Program-made: the position numbers and the translations under genes
Part shown: in pieces, positions 1 to 10,206 of the stretch
Position numbering within the stretch: position 1 is the first letter of the stretch
How the letters are laid out: the number at the start of each line of letters is the position of its first letter
Assembly: GCF_905397275.1 (NCBI RefSeq)
Contig: NZ_CAJPUY010000015.1
Location: 107,799-171,798, forward strand
Direction of reading: 5' to 3'
From: Cupriavidus yeoncheonensis
Lineage (GTDB): Bacteria > Pseudomonadota > Gammaproteobacteria > Burkholderiales > Burkholderiaceae
DNA: 64,000 nt
The notes under the pieces: generated by a model
The model's database searches: none
What the model saw: only the letters and a program-made list of their open reading frames with translations
What the model was told of the DNA's origin: nothing

Positions 1-92
1 CTGGTGATGTAGTCCATCGGATGGTAGTAGCTGATGTACTGCAGGGAGTCGGCGACGCTCTGGATGAGGTCTTCTTGCTTGATGGCAGTCAT
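1..92 (-). CDS. fumA: Class I fumarate hydratase, N-terminal fragment
   Basis: Only the first 30 codons are present; the gene runs off the left edge. The visible N-terminus begins MTAIKQEDLIQSVADSLQ and continues with ISYYHP. That start is typical of single-polypeptide class I (iron-sulfur) fumarases of Cupriavidus and Burkholderia, which convert fumarate to malate in the TCA cycle. The start codon is the ATG at 92-90. The catalytic iron-sulfur part lies outside the window, so the call rests on N-terminal resemblance alone. Confidence 0.7.
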   Translation of the reverse strand, partial: MTAIKQEDLIQSVADSLQYISYYHPMDYIT

Positions 93-283
93 TTTGTGGG
101 GGGTGGCAGCGGTGAAACACAGCCTGAAATCATACACCGAGCCGGGGCGCTCTGCCCGGCTGCATACAGGCGTCGACACTGTGGTGCGTGCTTTTTTCGC
201 CATATGCAGACGTGCGCCGAGCCCCAAATGAAAACCGCGGCGCAAGGCCGCAGTCGGGGGTGAGGCCAACGGCGCTCGCGGCT

Positions 284-817
284 TCAGTGCAATTGAGGTT
301 TCGCGTGAGCGCCGGCGGGGTGGGAAACCATCCGGTCCACCCAGGCCATCGCCACTGCGGACAGCAGGAATGCCAGGTGAATGGCTACCTGCCACATGAT
401 GGTGTGGGTCGAACGCTGTTCGGCGTCGATGAACGTCTTGAGCAGATGGATCGACGAGATGCCGATCAGCGCCATCGACAGCTTGACCTTGAGAACGCCG
501 GCATTGACGTGGTCGAGCCATTCGGGCTCATCGGGGTGGTTGTCGATACCCAGGCGCGAGACGAAGGTCTCGTAGCCGCCCACGATCACCATGATCAGCA
601 GGTTGGAAATCATCACCACGTCGATCAGGCCCAGCACCACCAGCATGATCTTGTTCTCGTCGTACTCGGTCACGTGCGACAGCAGGTGCCACACCTCGAC
701 CATGAAGTGATAGACGTAGACGCCTTGCGCGACGATCAGACCGAGGTACAGCGGCAACTGGAGCCAGCGCGAGGCAAAGATAAGGCGGGGGATAGGGCGC
801 ATCGAGGATTGGGCCAT
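284..817 (-). CDS. YqhA/UPF0114 family inner-membrane protein
   Basis: A 177-residue integral membrane protein. It has about four hydrophobic segments: near residues 15-38, 52-78 (with the stretch IMLVVLGLIDVVMISNLL), a central amphipathic segment, and 140-160. It matches the UPF0114 (TIGR00645, YqhA) family, whose function is unknown. The hydrophilic loop contains the conserved-looking NHPDEPEWLDHV. I chose the ATG at 817; an in-frame TTG two codons upstream is a less likely start. The next gene on this strand is the fumarase, 191 bp further on, so the two need not be co-transcribed. Confidence 0.8.
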   Translation of the reverse strand: MAQSSMRPIPRLIFASRWLQLPLYLGLIVAQGVYVYHFMVEVWHLLSHVTEYDENKIMLVVLGLIDVVMISNLLIMVIVGGYETFVSRLGIDNHPDEPEWLDHVNAGVLKVKLSMALIGISSIHLLKTFIDAEQRSTHTIMWQVAIHLAFLLSAVAMAWVDRMVSHPAGAHAKPQLH

Positions 818-921
818 GGGCAATCAGGTGGCTAGGTCTTTGTTACAAGACAATCGAAATGGGGTTGGATTGTATCCTGCCCATGTTGCACGTCGCGATG
901 ACTGTCACCACCTGAAACGTT

Positions 922-1833
922 TCACCCCGCATCCCGCAAAGCCCGGCGGGCCACCGGCCCCGGCCAGCTCGCCAGCACGATACCGCCCAGCACGCAGCCC
1001 AGCGCCACGGCGTGCGGCCAGCCGGGCGTCTCGCCGAGAAAGACGATGCCGTAGGCCGCTGCCGCCACCGGCAGTACCGAGGTGAACACGCCCGCGAGCT
1101 GGCCCGGTACATGCCGGATGCCCTTCATCCACAGCCAGAAGGAGAACACGCTCGCCGACAGCGCATACCACAGCAGCATGAGCCAGGTTTGCGCGGGCAC
1201 GGTGGAGGGGTCGAAATCGAGCAGGGGGATGAAGCCCAGCGGCAGCATCAGCAGGCCGCCAATCAGGTGGGTGTAGGCGCAGATCTCGATCGCCGCCAGC
1301 GTCTGCGTCAGTCGACGCGAGAGGATGACGTAGATCGATTCGCAGACCACGGCACCCAGGATCATCAGGTTGCCGAGCAGGGCCTGGCTGCCGCCGCTCC
1401 CTGCGCCATGCGAGCCGCCGCGCGCCACGTTGAGTACCGCCACGCCGGCCACGGCCAGCAGCACCGAAGCGACGGTCCGGCGCGACAGCCGTTCGCGCAG
1501 CCATAGCCAGGACAGGATGGCAACCGTCGCGGGGATGGTGCTCGTAATCACGCCCGCGGCCATTGCGCTGGTCAGGCGCACGCCATTGAGCATCAGCAGC
1601 GTGAACAGGAAGGTGCCGAAGAACGCCTGCAGAAACAGGTTGCGCCACTCCGCGCGCGACACCTGGCGCATGCGCGAGGGCCGGTACCACGGCGACAGGC
1701 AGACGATGGCGATGACAAAGCGCAACAGCGCGAACAGCAGCACCGGCACATGGGCGATGATCGATTTGCCCAGGCCGACATTGCTGCCAACGAGTGCCAT
1801 CGAGGCGATCAGGAAGAACGGGTAGACGGACAC
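922..1833 (-). CDS. EamA/DMT-superfamily transporter
   Basis: A 303-residue protein with ten evenly spaced hydrophobic segments arranged as two five-helix halves, the plan of the EamA (DUF6, RhaT/YdcZ-like) drug/metabolite transporters. These are usually exporters of amino acids or other metabolites; the substrate cannot be inferred here. No ATG lies near the N-terminus before the first membrane segment, so a GTG at 1833 is taken as start. It is transcribed divergently from acs across a 318-bp intergenic region. The ten-helix topology makes the family call safe. Confidence 0.8.
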   Translation of the reverse strand: MSVYPFFLIASMALVGSNVGLGKSIIAHVPVLLFALLRFVIAIVCLSPWYRPSRMRQVSRAEWRNLFLQAFFGTFLFTLLMLNGVRLTSAMAAGVITSTIPATVAILSWLWLRERLSRRTVASVLLAVAGVAVLNVARGGSHGAGSGGSQALLGNLMILGAVVCESIYVILSRRLTQTLAAIEICAYTHLIGGLLMLPLGFIPLLDFDPSTVPAQTWLMLLWYALSASVFSFWLWMKGIRHVPGQLAGVFTSVLPVAAAAYGIVFLGETPGWPHAVALGCVLGGIVLASWPGPVARRALRDAG

Positions 1834-2151
1834 GGATACTGTCTTGGGGAATGAGCACGAAGCCCCTTGTGCGGGAAGGGTGCGCGAGTTCCGCAGACGC
1901 CGGGATCGGGCCGGGATCGGGCGCGCTGTGGACGCTCAGGCGCCCGAATATCGGGCCCGGGGCATTATAGCTGTGCTAGCCTAATGAAGAAGGCTGCACA
2001 TTCCTTGCCATGGCGATTGGCGCGCAGGCTTGCTGCTTCGCAGCAAGATCCTCCGGCCTAGCCGCAGCGCGGGGGGAGCGTCAGGTTTAAGTAAGCCGCC
2101 GGGCGTAATTTGGCAGCCAAGCCGTTCAGTCAAAAATCAGGAGACCCGCCT
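1834..2151. other. Intergenic region between EamA transporter and acs with two palindromes
   Basis: This 318-bp divergent spacer has no convincing gene. It holds a perfect inverted repeat, GCCCGA-ATA-TCGGGC at 1942-1956, and a perfect 8-bp stem, CTTGCTGC-TTC-GCAGCAAG at 2029-2047. Neither is followed by a T-run, so neither looks like a terminator; they could be operators or leader structures. A ribosome-binding site (CAGGAG) sits about 10 bp before the acs ATG. No sigma-70 promoter stands out with confidence. Confidence 0.5.
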
Positions 2152-4134
<1,983 letters not shown>

Positions 4135-4166
4135 ACGGATCATCCGGTAACGGCCAGCCCGACAGG

Positions 4167-4201
4167 ACCCGCCGCCGCGCCCAGCGCGCCGGCGGGTTCT
4201 T
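4167..4201 (+). terminator. Stem-loop downstream of acs
   Basis: ACCCGCCG at 4167-4174 pairs with CGGCGGGT at 4190-4197 around a GC-rich loop, followed by TTCTTC. The T-run is weak, so this may only partly terminate between acs and the symporter gene that starts at 4238. Confidence 0.5.
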
Positions 4202-4237
4202 CACTGTAATTCCCCCTCGACCGCCCGACCGCCGCCT

Positions 4238-6289
4238 ATGCCCGACGCCCAGTCGCGTTTCCGCCGCCGGCTGATGCTGTACTACGGCCTGTTCACGCTG
4301 GGTCTGTTCGGCTTCGTCGGCATGATGGGGTTGCTCGAGAAATCCAATGCCGATGCGCTCTGGCTCGGCTACGTCTTTCTCTTTATCACGATCGCGATCT
4401 ACGCCTGCATCGGCCTGATCTGCCGGACTTCCGACCTCAACGAATACTACGTGGCCGCGCGGCGCGTGCCCGCCATGTTCAACGGCATGGCGATCGCGGC
4501 CGACTGGATGAGCGCGGCGTCGTTCATCGGCCTGGCGGGCATCCTGTTCGCGTCCGGCTATGAAGGGTTGGCCTATGTGATGGGATGGACGGGCGGCTAT
4601 TGCCTGGTCGCATTCCTGCTCGCGCCTTACCTGCGCAAGTACGGCGGCTACACCATTCCCGATTTCCTGGCGGCGCGCTACGGCAATGGCAAGCCGGGCG
4701 GCAACCTGCCCGTGCGCGCCATCGCCGTACTGGCGGCATCGCTGTGCTCGTTTGTCTATCTTGTCGCGCAGATTCAGGGCGTGGGCCTCGTGGTCACGCG
4801 CTTCATCGGCGTGGATTTTGCGGTCGGCATCTTCTTCGGGCTGGCCGGCATCCTGGTCTGCTCGTTCCTGGGCGGCATGCGCGCCGTGACGTGGACTCAG
4901 GTGGCCCAGTACATCATGATGATCGTCGCCTTCCTGGTCACGGTCTCGATGATCGCCTGGAAGCATCATCAGGAAGTGGTGCCGCAGCTCAGCTATGGCC
5001 CGATGCTGTCACAGCTCGACCAGCGCGAACGGCAGCTGGAACGCGAGCCGGCCGAGCAGGCGGTACGAGAGTACTACCGGCAGCAGGCCATCCAGATGCA
5101 GGACCGTATCGCGCGGCTGCCCGAATCGTTCGCCGAAGAGCGTGATGCGCTCGACGCGCGGCTCATGGACCTGCGCGGGCGCAATGCGCCGCTGCGGGAA
5201 ATCAAGGCACAGGAACGCGAACGCATCGAATTCCCGGCCGATGCGGCCGCCGCGAAGCAGCAATGGAACCAGATGCGTGAAGACGCGCTCGCGCGAAGCA
5301 AGCCTTCCACGCCATCGACCGAGCCCTATCCCTCGGCGTCGGAGCAGGAGCGCGGGAACAAGCGGCTGAATTTCGTGCTGCTGGTGTTCTGCCTGATGGT
5401 GGGGACTGCCAGCCTGCCGCATATCCTCACGCGCCTGTACACCACGCCGTCGGTGAAGGAGACGCGCAACTCCGTGGCGTGGGCCATATTTTGCATCGCC
5501 CTGCTGTACGTGTCGGCCCCCGCGCTGGCGGCGCTGGTCAAATTTGAGTTCTTCCAGCACGTGGTCGGCACGCCTTATGCCGAACTGCCGCAGTGGGTCG
5601 TGCAGTGGCGCAAAGTGGATCCGCCCGTGTTCGCGCTGCGCGACGTCAACGGCGACGGCATCGTGCAATGGGCGGAAATCCTGCTCCAGCCTGACATGAT
5701 CGTACTGGCGGCGCCCGAGATCGCCGGGCTGCCCTACGTGATATCGGGGCTGATCGCCGCCGGCGCGCTGGCGGCAGCGCTGTCCACCGCGGACGGCTTG
5801 TTGCTGACGATCGCCAACGCGCTGTCGCATGATGTCTTCTATCACATGGTCGACCGCCAGGCGAGCCACCAGCGGCGCGTGACCACGGCCAAGATCGTGC
5901 TGCTCGGCGTGGCGCTGTTCGCGTCCTACGTCACCTCCCTGCGTCCTGGCAACATCCTGTTCCTCGTCGGCGCCGCCTTTTCGCTGGCGGCCTCCAGCTT
6001 TTTCCCGGTGCTGGTGCTGGGCATCTTCTGGCGCCGCACCACCGCCGCCGGTGCGGTAGCGGGCATGGCCGCCGGCCTTGGCATCTCGGTCTACTACATA
6101 TTCGTCAACTATCCATTCTTCACCCGCATGACCGGGATCTTTGGCGACCGGTGGTTTGGCGTGGACCCGATCGCGTCAGGCGCCTTCGGGGTTCCGGCAG
6201 GCTTCACCGTGGCCATCCTGGTCAGCCTTGTCACGCCACGGAACGCGCCCGTGATCGATCGCCTGGTAAGTTACTTGCGGAAGGGGTAG
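4238..6289 (+). CDS. Sodium:solute symporter (acetate/ActP-like, VC_2705 type) with coiled-coil insert
   Basis: 683 residues of the SSS family. The N-terminal half has the family stretch SDLNEYYVAARRVPAMFNGM and GGYTIPDFLAARYG; the C-terminal half has the SAALSTADGLLLTIANALSHD-type core (near 510-530). It probably takes up acetate or another short carboxylate with Na+, given acs just upstream. Two features are unusual. About 125 charged residues (roughly 250-375), rich in Glu, Arg and Gln and probably coiled coil, are inserted between membrane segments. A loop at residues 469-480, DVNGDGIVQWAE, fits the 12-residue EF-hand calcium loop. It is longer than E. coli ActP (about 549 residues) because of these additions. 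No clear ribosome-binding site precedes the ATG. Confidence 0.85.
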   Translation: MPDAQSRFRRRLMLYYGLFTLGLFGFVGMMGLLEKSNADALWLGYVFLFITIAIYACIGLICRTSDLNEYYVAARRVPAMFNGMAIAADWMSAASFIGLAGILFASGYEGLAYVMGWTGGYCLVAFLLAPYLRKYGGYTIPDFLAARYGNGKPGGNLPVRAIAVLAASLCSFVYLVAQIQGVGLVVTRFIGVDFAVGIFFGLAGILVCSFLGGMRAVTWTQVAQYIMMIVAFLVTVSMIAWKHHQEVVPQLSYGPMLSQLDQRERQLEREPAEQAVREYYRQQAIQMQDRIARLPESFAEERDALDARLMDLRGRNAPLREIKAQERERIEFPADAAAAKQQWNQMREDALARSKPSTPSTEPYPSASEQERGNKRLNFVLLVFCLMVGTASLPHILTRLYTTPSVKETRNSVAWAIFCIALLYVSAPALAALVKFEFFQHVVGTPYAELPQWVVQWRKVDPPVFALRDVNGDGIVQWAEILLQPDMIVLAAPEIAGLPYVISGLIAAGALAAALSTADGLLLTIANALSHDVFYHMVDRQASHQRRVTTAKIVLLGVALFASYVTSLRPGNILFLVGAAFSLAASSFFPVLVLGIFWRRTTAAGAVAGMAAGLGISVYYIFVNYPFFTRMTGIFGDRWFGVDPIASGAFGVPAGFTVAILVSLVTPRNAPVIDRLVSYLRKG

Positions 6290-6307
6290 GCGCCACATCA
6301 CGAAACG

Positions 6308-6336
6308 CTGGACTCGTCGGCGGCCTCTGCTATAAT
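6308..6336 (+). promoter_or_regulatory. Promoter of tRNA-Ser
   Basis: A consensus -10 hexamer TATAAT at 6331-6336 is preceded by TGC, giving an extended -10 element. The -35 region (CTGGAC at 6308-6313, 17-bp spacer) is poor, as is usual for extended -10 promoters. The tRNA begins 13 bp downstream. Confidence 0.7.
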
Positions 6337-6348
6337 CGCGGACTTCCC

Positions 6349-6439
6349 GGAGAGATGGATGAGCGGTTTAAGTCGCACGCCTGGAAAGCGTGTATAGGTT
6401 AATAGCCTATCGGGGGTTCGAATCCCCCTCTCTCCGCCA
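6349..6439 (+). tRNA. tRNA-Ser (anticodon GGA)
   Basis: A class II tRNA with a long variable arm. The acceptor stem GGAGAGA (6349-6355) pairs with TCTCTCC (6429-6435), followed by G73 and an encoded CCA (6437-6439). The anticodon stem CACGC/GCGTG encloses the loop CTGGAAA, placing GGA at 6383-6385, which reads serine UCC/UCU codons. The T arm carries GGTTCGAATCC. It has its own promoter and a downstream terminator. Confidence 0.97.
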
Positions 6440-6491
6440 GATATTCTGCAAGGCTTTGCCGGTCAGCAGTCGCTAACGGCAGGGTCATGAA

Positions 6492-6525
6492 CAAGGGCTT
6501 GGGTCATTGACCCCGGCCCTTTTTG
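6492..6525 (+). terminator. Rho-independent terminator after tRNA-Ser
   Basis: AAGGGC...GGGTCA pairs with TGACCC...GCCCTT around a short loop and is followed by TTTTTG. It lies about 50 bp beyond the tRNA and ends its transcript before the convergent ModE-like gene. Confidence 0.8.
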
Positions 6526-6567
6526 TTTGCCTGCAGCAGTTTGCCTGGAGCGGGCGATGGCGATCGG

Positions 6568-6912
6568 CTACCGGTCCTCTTCCAGTAGCGTCGCCAAAAA
6601 TTCCGCCATGGCCGCCTCAAGGGCCGGCTGCGTAGCCTGCCGGAAACGCCATTCGGCATGCAATAGCCGAACTGCAAATGGCGTCAGCATCGAGCCATTG
6701 CCACGCGCGCCGACGATGAGCGGCTGAGCCAGCGCCTTCTCCCAACTCCTGATCAACGTCCAGCCATGCCGTTGGGATAGTCCGTTGGCTGTGGCGGCCT
6801 TGCCCATGGACCTGGTGTCTCGAATGGATTCGAGCAGGCGCAGGACCTTTGCGCCGGTGCGTGGGTTGTCGGCTGCGGCCAGAACCGGAAACAGCTCGAA
6901 GTCAAATGTCAT
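6568..6912 (-). CDS. ModE-like winged-helix DNA-binding protein (single domain)
   Basis: 114 residues. The region from LLESIRDTRSMGKAA through GLSQRHGWTLIRSWEKAL and the glycine-containing GARGNGSMLTPFAVRLL follow the N-terminal LysR-type helix-turn-helix domain of ModE, the molybdate regulator. There is no molybdate-binding (TOBE/MOP) domain and no periplasmic-binding-like domain, so any effector must be sensed otherwise. It could be a stand-alone regulator or a remnant of a longer protein, but the frame is intact and closed. A Fur-box-like sequence lies upstream (6982-7006), hinting at iron-linked expression. The targets are unknown. Confidence 0.65.
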   Translation of the reverse strand: MTFDFELFPVLAAADNPRTGAKVLRLLESIRDTRSMGKAATANGLSQRHGWTLIRSWEKALAQPLIVGARGNGSMLTPFAVRLLHAEWRFRQATQPALEAAMAEFLATLLEEDR

Positions 6913-6981
6913 CGGGCATGCCAGCAGATGTGTTCCTGTGCTGGCGCGGTTCCCTTATGGGAGTCGCAGCTGCACGTTATT

Positions 6982-7006
6982 AAATGAGAATCATAACTGA
7001 TTGCAT
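6982..7006. promoter_or_regulatory. Candidate Fur box
   Basis: AAATGAGAATCATAACTGAT matches the first half (AATGAGAATCAT) of the betaproteobacterial Fur consensus well and the second half only partly. It lies between the minus-strand ModE-like gene (start 6912) and the plus-strand dat gene (start 7131), about 70 bp from the former, which makes that gene the likelier target. The surroundings are locally AT-rich. Confidence 0.5.
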
Positions 7007-7130
7007 TCGTAGTTTTTGGTTATCGCCTCGAACGGGTGCCGGATTGCTGCGTTCACCTTATGCGCTAATTGCATAGGCTGCGCTCGTTCCCTGTGAAAAA
7101 ATCGGACATCTTCTCCACGGCACCCCCACC

Positions 7131-7979
7131 ATGTCCGACTCTACCGTCTATCTCAATGGCGAACTGACCCCCTTGTCCGAAGCCCGCATCCCAGTCCTGG
7201 ACCGCGGCTTTATCTTTGGCGACGGGATCTATGAAGTCATTCCGATCTACAACGGCAAGCCGTTCCGCGGCGCCCAGCACCTGGCGCGCCTCGCGCGTAG
7301 CCTGGCAGCCATCGGCATCCCCGACCCGCACAGCGAGTCCGAATGGCTGGCGCTGATTGCTCGCGTAATTGAGGCGAACGGCCTGTCCGACCAGATGGTG
7401 TATATCCAGGTCACGCGTGGCGTGGCGCGGCGCACGCATGCGTTTCCGGAGGAAGTCACGCCGACGGTCCTAGTCATGACCAATCCGATGGCGCTGCCGT
7501 CGGCGTCGGCGGTGGCGAAGGGGGTGGCGTGCGTGACGATGGAGGACCGCCGCTGGCTCAATTGCCAGATCAAGTCGACGTCGTTGCTGGGCAATGTGCT
7601 GGCCGCACAATACGCGGCGGAACACGGCGTAACCGAGGCTATTCAGTTCCGCGATGGCTGGCTCACCGAGGCTTCGTCATCAAACGTCTGGGTGGTGTGC
7701 AAAGGCCGGGTGTCGGCGCCGCCCAAGGACAACCTCATCCTGGAAGGCATCCGCTATGGCCTGATGGAAGAGCTGTGCGCGGCGCTGGATATTTCGCTGG
7801 AGGCACGCCGCATCTCGCGGGACGAGGTCTTCGGCGCCGACGAGATCTTGCTGTCGTCGGCAAGCAAGGAGCTTCTGCCGGTCGTGTCGATTGACGGGCA
7901 GGTCATTGGCGCCGGCACGCCCGGACCGGTGTTCCGCAAGCTTTATGAAGCCTACCAGGCCGCAAAATCCGCACTTTGA
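7131..7979 (+). CDS. dat: D-amino acid aminotransferase
   Basis: 282 residues, fold-type IV PLP enzyme, normal length. It interconverts D-alanine and D-glutamate with 2-oxoacids, supplying D-amino acids for peptidoglycan. The PLP lysine is K148 in QIKSTSLLGN. The N-terminal VLDRGFIFGDGIYEVIP and the later WLTEASSSNVWVV are family signatures. The related branched-chain aminotransferases and 4-amino-4-deoxychorismate lyases fit less well. A stem-loop (GCACGGG/CCCGTGC, 7980-7999) immediately follows the stop codon. Confidence 0.9.
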   Translation: MSDSTVYLNGELTPLSEARIPVLDRGFIFGDGIYEVIPIYNGKPFRGAQHLARLARSLAAIGIPDPHSESEWLALIARVIEANGLSDQMVYIQVTRGVARRTHAFPEEVTPTVLVMTNPMALPSASAVAKGVACVTMEDRRWLNCQIKSTSLLGNVLAAQYAAEHGVTEAIQFRDGWLTEASSSNVWVVCKGRVSAPPKDNLILEGIRYGLMEELCAALDISLEARRISRDEVFGADEILLSSASKELLPVVSIDGQVIGAGTPGPVFRKLYEAYQAAKSAL

Positions 7980-8034
7980 GCACGGGGGTGTGCCCGTGCT
8001 AGCATGACTGCGGAACCGCTTCCGGGAGACAGCG

Positions 8035-8310
8035 ATGGCCAAGCGCGAGCGCGGCCGGCGCGCCTTGCAGGACGAGGTGAGCCGGCGGGTGCAGCAGATC
8101 GACGAAATTGGAGAGGACGGTGCAAAGATCCGCACGCCAATGCCCGAACCTCACCCGCGTGATGCGCGCGGCCGGAACTGGGACATGAAGGGCTTCGGCA
8201 GGGCCACTGGCTATGAAGCCGGCATCCGCGCCGTGGTCGACAAGGTGCGCGACGAGTTCGATCTGTCGGACGCCGTGGAAAACCGCGCGCCCAATCCATT
8301 CGGCGACTGA
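8035..8310 (+). CDS. Small hypothetical protein
   Basis: 91 residues, mostly hydrophilic and charged, with no signal peptide or membrane segment. The N-terminus is basic (MAKRERGRRALQDEV) and the middle holds a proline-rich MPEPHPRDARGRNW. A GGGAGA ribosome-binding site precedes the ATG and codon use matches its neighbours, so it is likely a real gene. I do not recognise the family. It is separated from dat by a stem-loop. Confidence 0.55.
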   Translation: MAKRERGRRALQDEVSRRVQQIDEIGEDGAKIRTPMPEPHPRDARGRNWDMKGFGRATGYEAGIRAVVDKVRDEFDLSDAVENRAPNPFGD

Positions 8311-8377
8311 GCAAATCAGTTCCGCAGATTCAGCCGGCCGCCCCACTCGGGCTGAGGTCCTGACAGACCCGGCCTGA

Positions 8378-8935
8378 CTATTCCACTGTCACCACGATGG
8401 AAGCGCGCCGGTTCTCCGCGCGACCGCCGGCGGTGCGGTTGTCTGCCACCGGCCGGCGCTTGCCCATTCCCCTTACCTCGATGTTCCTGCGTTCGAAACC
8501 GGCGGTTACCAGCACCCTGGCCACTGCTTCGGCGCGCCGCAGGGAAAGCTGCTGGTTGTAATCCGCCGTGCCGATGTCATCTGTGTGGCCATCCACGCGT
8601 ACGTGGTCGATGCCGATACCGGTCAGCGCGCGGGCCAGATGCAGAATGCCCGCGATGCGTTCCCGCGGGATCACGTCTTCATCAAAGCCGAAAAGGACTT
8701 TCTCGGACGGGCCGAGTTCCCAGCCCACATCCGTCAGCGTAAAGCCTTCGCGCTGGAGGACAGCGAGCTGTACCTGCGTCAGTCCCCGGGCCGGCGGGGT
8801 GGTCCTGCAGCCCGACAGGGCCGCCGCCATCGCCACCACGACCACCACCAGCGCGCGCGCCGCCTGTCTGCGGATATCCGGCAGGCCGGCATGCGGCAAC
8901 TGGCTTTCCTCAGTGGGGCGATAGGCAGGTGTCAT
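8378..8935 (-). CDS. yfiB: OmpA-domain outer-membrane lipoprotein, YfiB-like
   Basis: 185 residues. An N-terminal hydrophobic stretch ends in the lipobox LSGC with C43 as the lipidated residue. An OmpA-like peptidoglycan-binding domain fills about 75-185, with DGHTDDIGTADYNQQLSLRRAEAV-type core and the terminal ENRRASIVV. In the YfiBNR system, YfiB binds peptidoglycan and sequesters the periplasmic repressor YfiR, releasing the cyclase YfiN. It is the last gene of the operon; its ATG overlaps the yfiN stop by 4 bp (8932-8935), indicating translational coupling. The long region before the lipobox is unusual and the true start could be further in. Confidence 0.85.
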   Translation of the reverse strand: MTPAYRPTEESQLPHAGLPDIRRQAARALVVVVVAMAAALSGCRTTPPARGLTQVQLAVLQREGFTLTDVGWELGPSEKVLFGFDEDVIPRERIAGILHLARALTGIGIDHVRVDGHTDDIGTADYNQQLSLRRAEAVARVLVTAGFERRNIEVRGMGKRRPVADNRTAGGRAENRRASIVVTVE

Positions 8936-10206
8936 GGATGGTCCTGGCTGGCCTCCAGGCGTGGCTCGGCGCTTTGCCAGGCTCCGCCAGATCGGCGCTT
9001 GGCGCCGTACATGGCCGCGTCGGCCGCGTGCAGCAGTCCCTGGCTGCCGTGCGCATGCACCGGGAACACGGCTATGCCAATGCTAAGCGAAGCCGTGATG
9101 CAGGTGCCATCGGACAGATGGATAGGCTCGGGAATCCGTTGCAGGACGTGCTCGGCGATCTGGATGGCATCCGCCGGCGCGCGCAGGGACGTGGTCAGCA
9201 CCGCGAACTCGTCGCCGCCCAGGCGGGCGACGACATCGCCTTCGCGCACGCTGGCGCGGATGCGTTGCGCCAGGGCCACCAGCACGGCGTCGCCGGCAGC
9301 GTGGCCGAAGCGGTCATTGATGCCCTTGAAGTCATCGCTGTCGAGGTAGAGCAGGGCTGCATAGCCGGTGCTGGCGGCCGCGGCGCGTACGGCGAGTTCC
9401 AGCAGCTCCTCGAACGCGGACCGGTTGAGCAGGCCGGTCAGCGAGTCATGGCTGGCACGATGGGCGAGCGACCGGTTCTCGTGCTGCATCTGGTTCTGCC
9501 AGGTTTCCAGTTCGTCGAGCAGGCCGTTGAAGTCATCGCCCAGCGCATTCAGTTCCTCGATGCGGGCGGGCGGTGTGCGCTGGGCAAAATCGCGCTCCGA
9601 ACGCACGGCGTGGGCCACGCGCATCAGATTCCGCAGCGGTTCGATGATCTGCACCAGCATGCGGCTCGACATGTAGTGCGCGCTCACCGCCGTCAGTAGC
9701 AGGCAGGCGAGCAGGCCCAGCCCGCCCTGCAGCAGGAAATGCAGCAGGTTGGACGGATCGCCCGCCATGCGCAGGGTGCCGACCGGCTGGGCGTCATGCA
9801 GGATGGGCTGCTCGATCACGCCGGTGCTGAGCCATTCCCCGATCGCGTACCGCAAGCCGTCACGGCGTTCGTGGCCCGGACGCTGCCAGTCCGCCAGGAC
9901 GTGGTTGTCCAGGTCCAGCACGGTGGCGCGGGATACGTCTTCGGACTCGGCAATCAGGGCCAGGGTCTCGTTGGTGGCCGCCTTGTCGCGGAATACCACG
10001 GGTGCTTCGAGCGTATAGGCAATCGAACGCGCCACCAGCCGCAGGTTGTGGTCTGCATAGACCCGCAGTGCCGTCAGGCCCAGTGCGGTCAGCGAGAGCC
10101 CGGCCGTGCAGACCGCCAGCAGCGCCACGCCGAGGTGGATGCGGCGCAGCGCACCGTAGAGGGTAGGGCGTTGCCGGCCATTGGCAGGCCGCGATCCGGG
10201 CTTCAT
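8932..10206 (-). CDS. yfiN: Diguanylate cyclase, YfiN/DgcN-like
   Basis: 424 residues. Membrane helices lie near 24-48 and 155-177 and enclose a short periplasmic CHASE8-type sensor (about 50-150). A HAMP-like region follows (about 178-232) and then a GGDEF domain (about 250-405). The active site RLGGDEF has GGDEF at 330-334, with a product-inhibition site RxxD (REGD, 321-324) five residues before it. It makes c-di-GMP from two GTP. In the known system YfiR represses it from the periplasm. Both ends overlap neighbouring genes by 4 bp, confirming an operon. Confidence 0.9.
   Translation of the reverse strand: MKPGSRPANGRQRPTLYGALRRIHLGVALLAVCTAGLSLTALGLTALRVYADHNLRLVARSIAYTLEAPVVFRDKAATNETLALIAESEDVSRATVLDLDNHVLADWQRPGHERRDGLRYAIGEWLSTGVIEQPILHDAQPVGTLRMAGDPSNLLHFLLQGGLGLLACLLLTAVSAHYMSSRMLVQIIEPLRNLMRVAHAVRSERDFAQRTPPARIEELNALGDDFNGLLDELETWQNQMQHENRSLAHRASHDSLTGLLNRSAFEELLELAVRAAAASTGYAALLYLDSDDFKGINDRFGHAAGDAVLVALAQRIRASVREGDVVARLGGDEFAVLTTSLRAPADAIQIAEHVLQRIPEPIHLSDGTCITASLSIGIAVFPVHAHGSQGLLHAADAAMYGAKRRSGGAWQSAEPRLEASQDHP

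Noticed and set aside
2017..2036. Sigma-54-like promoter TTGGCGCG...TTGCT upstream of acs
   Set aside because: The GG and GC elements are 11 bp apart instead of the required 10, and the match overlaps a stem-loop.
7980..7999. Stem-loop GCACGGG/CCCGTGC after dat as a terminator
   Set aside because: It has no T-run, so it is noted only as a possible 3'-end structure.
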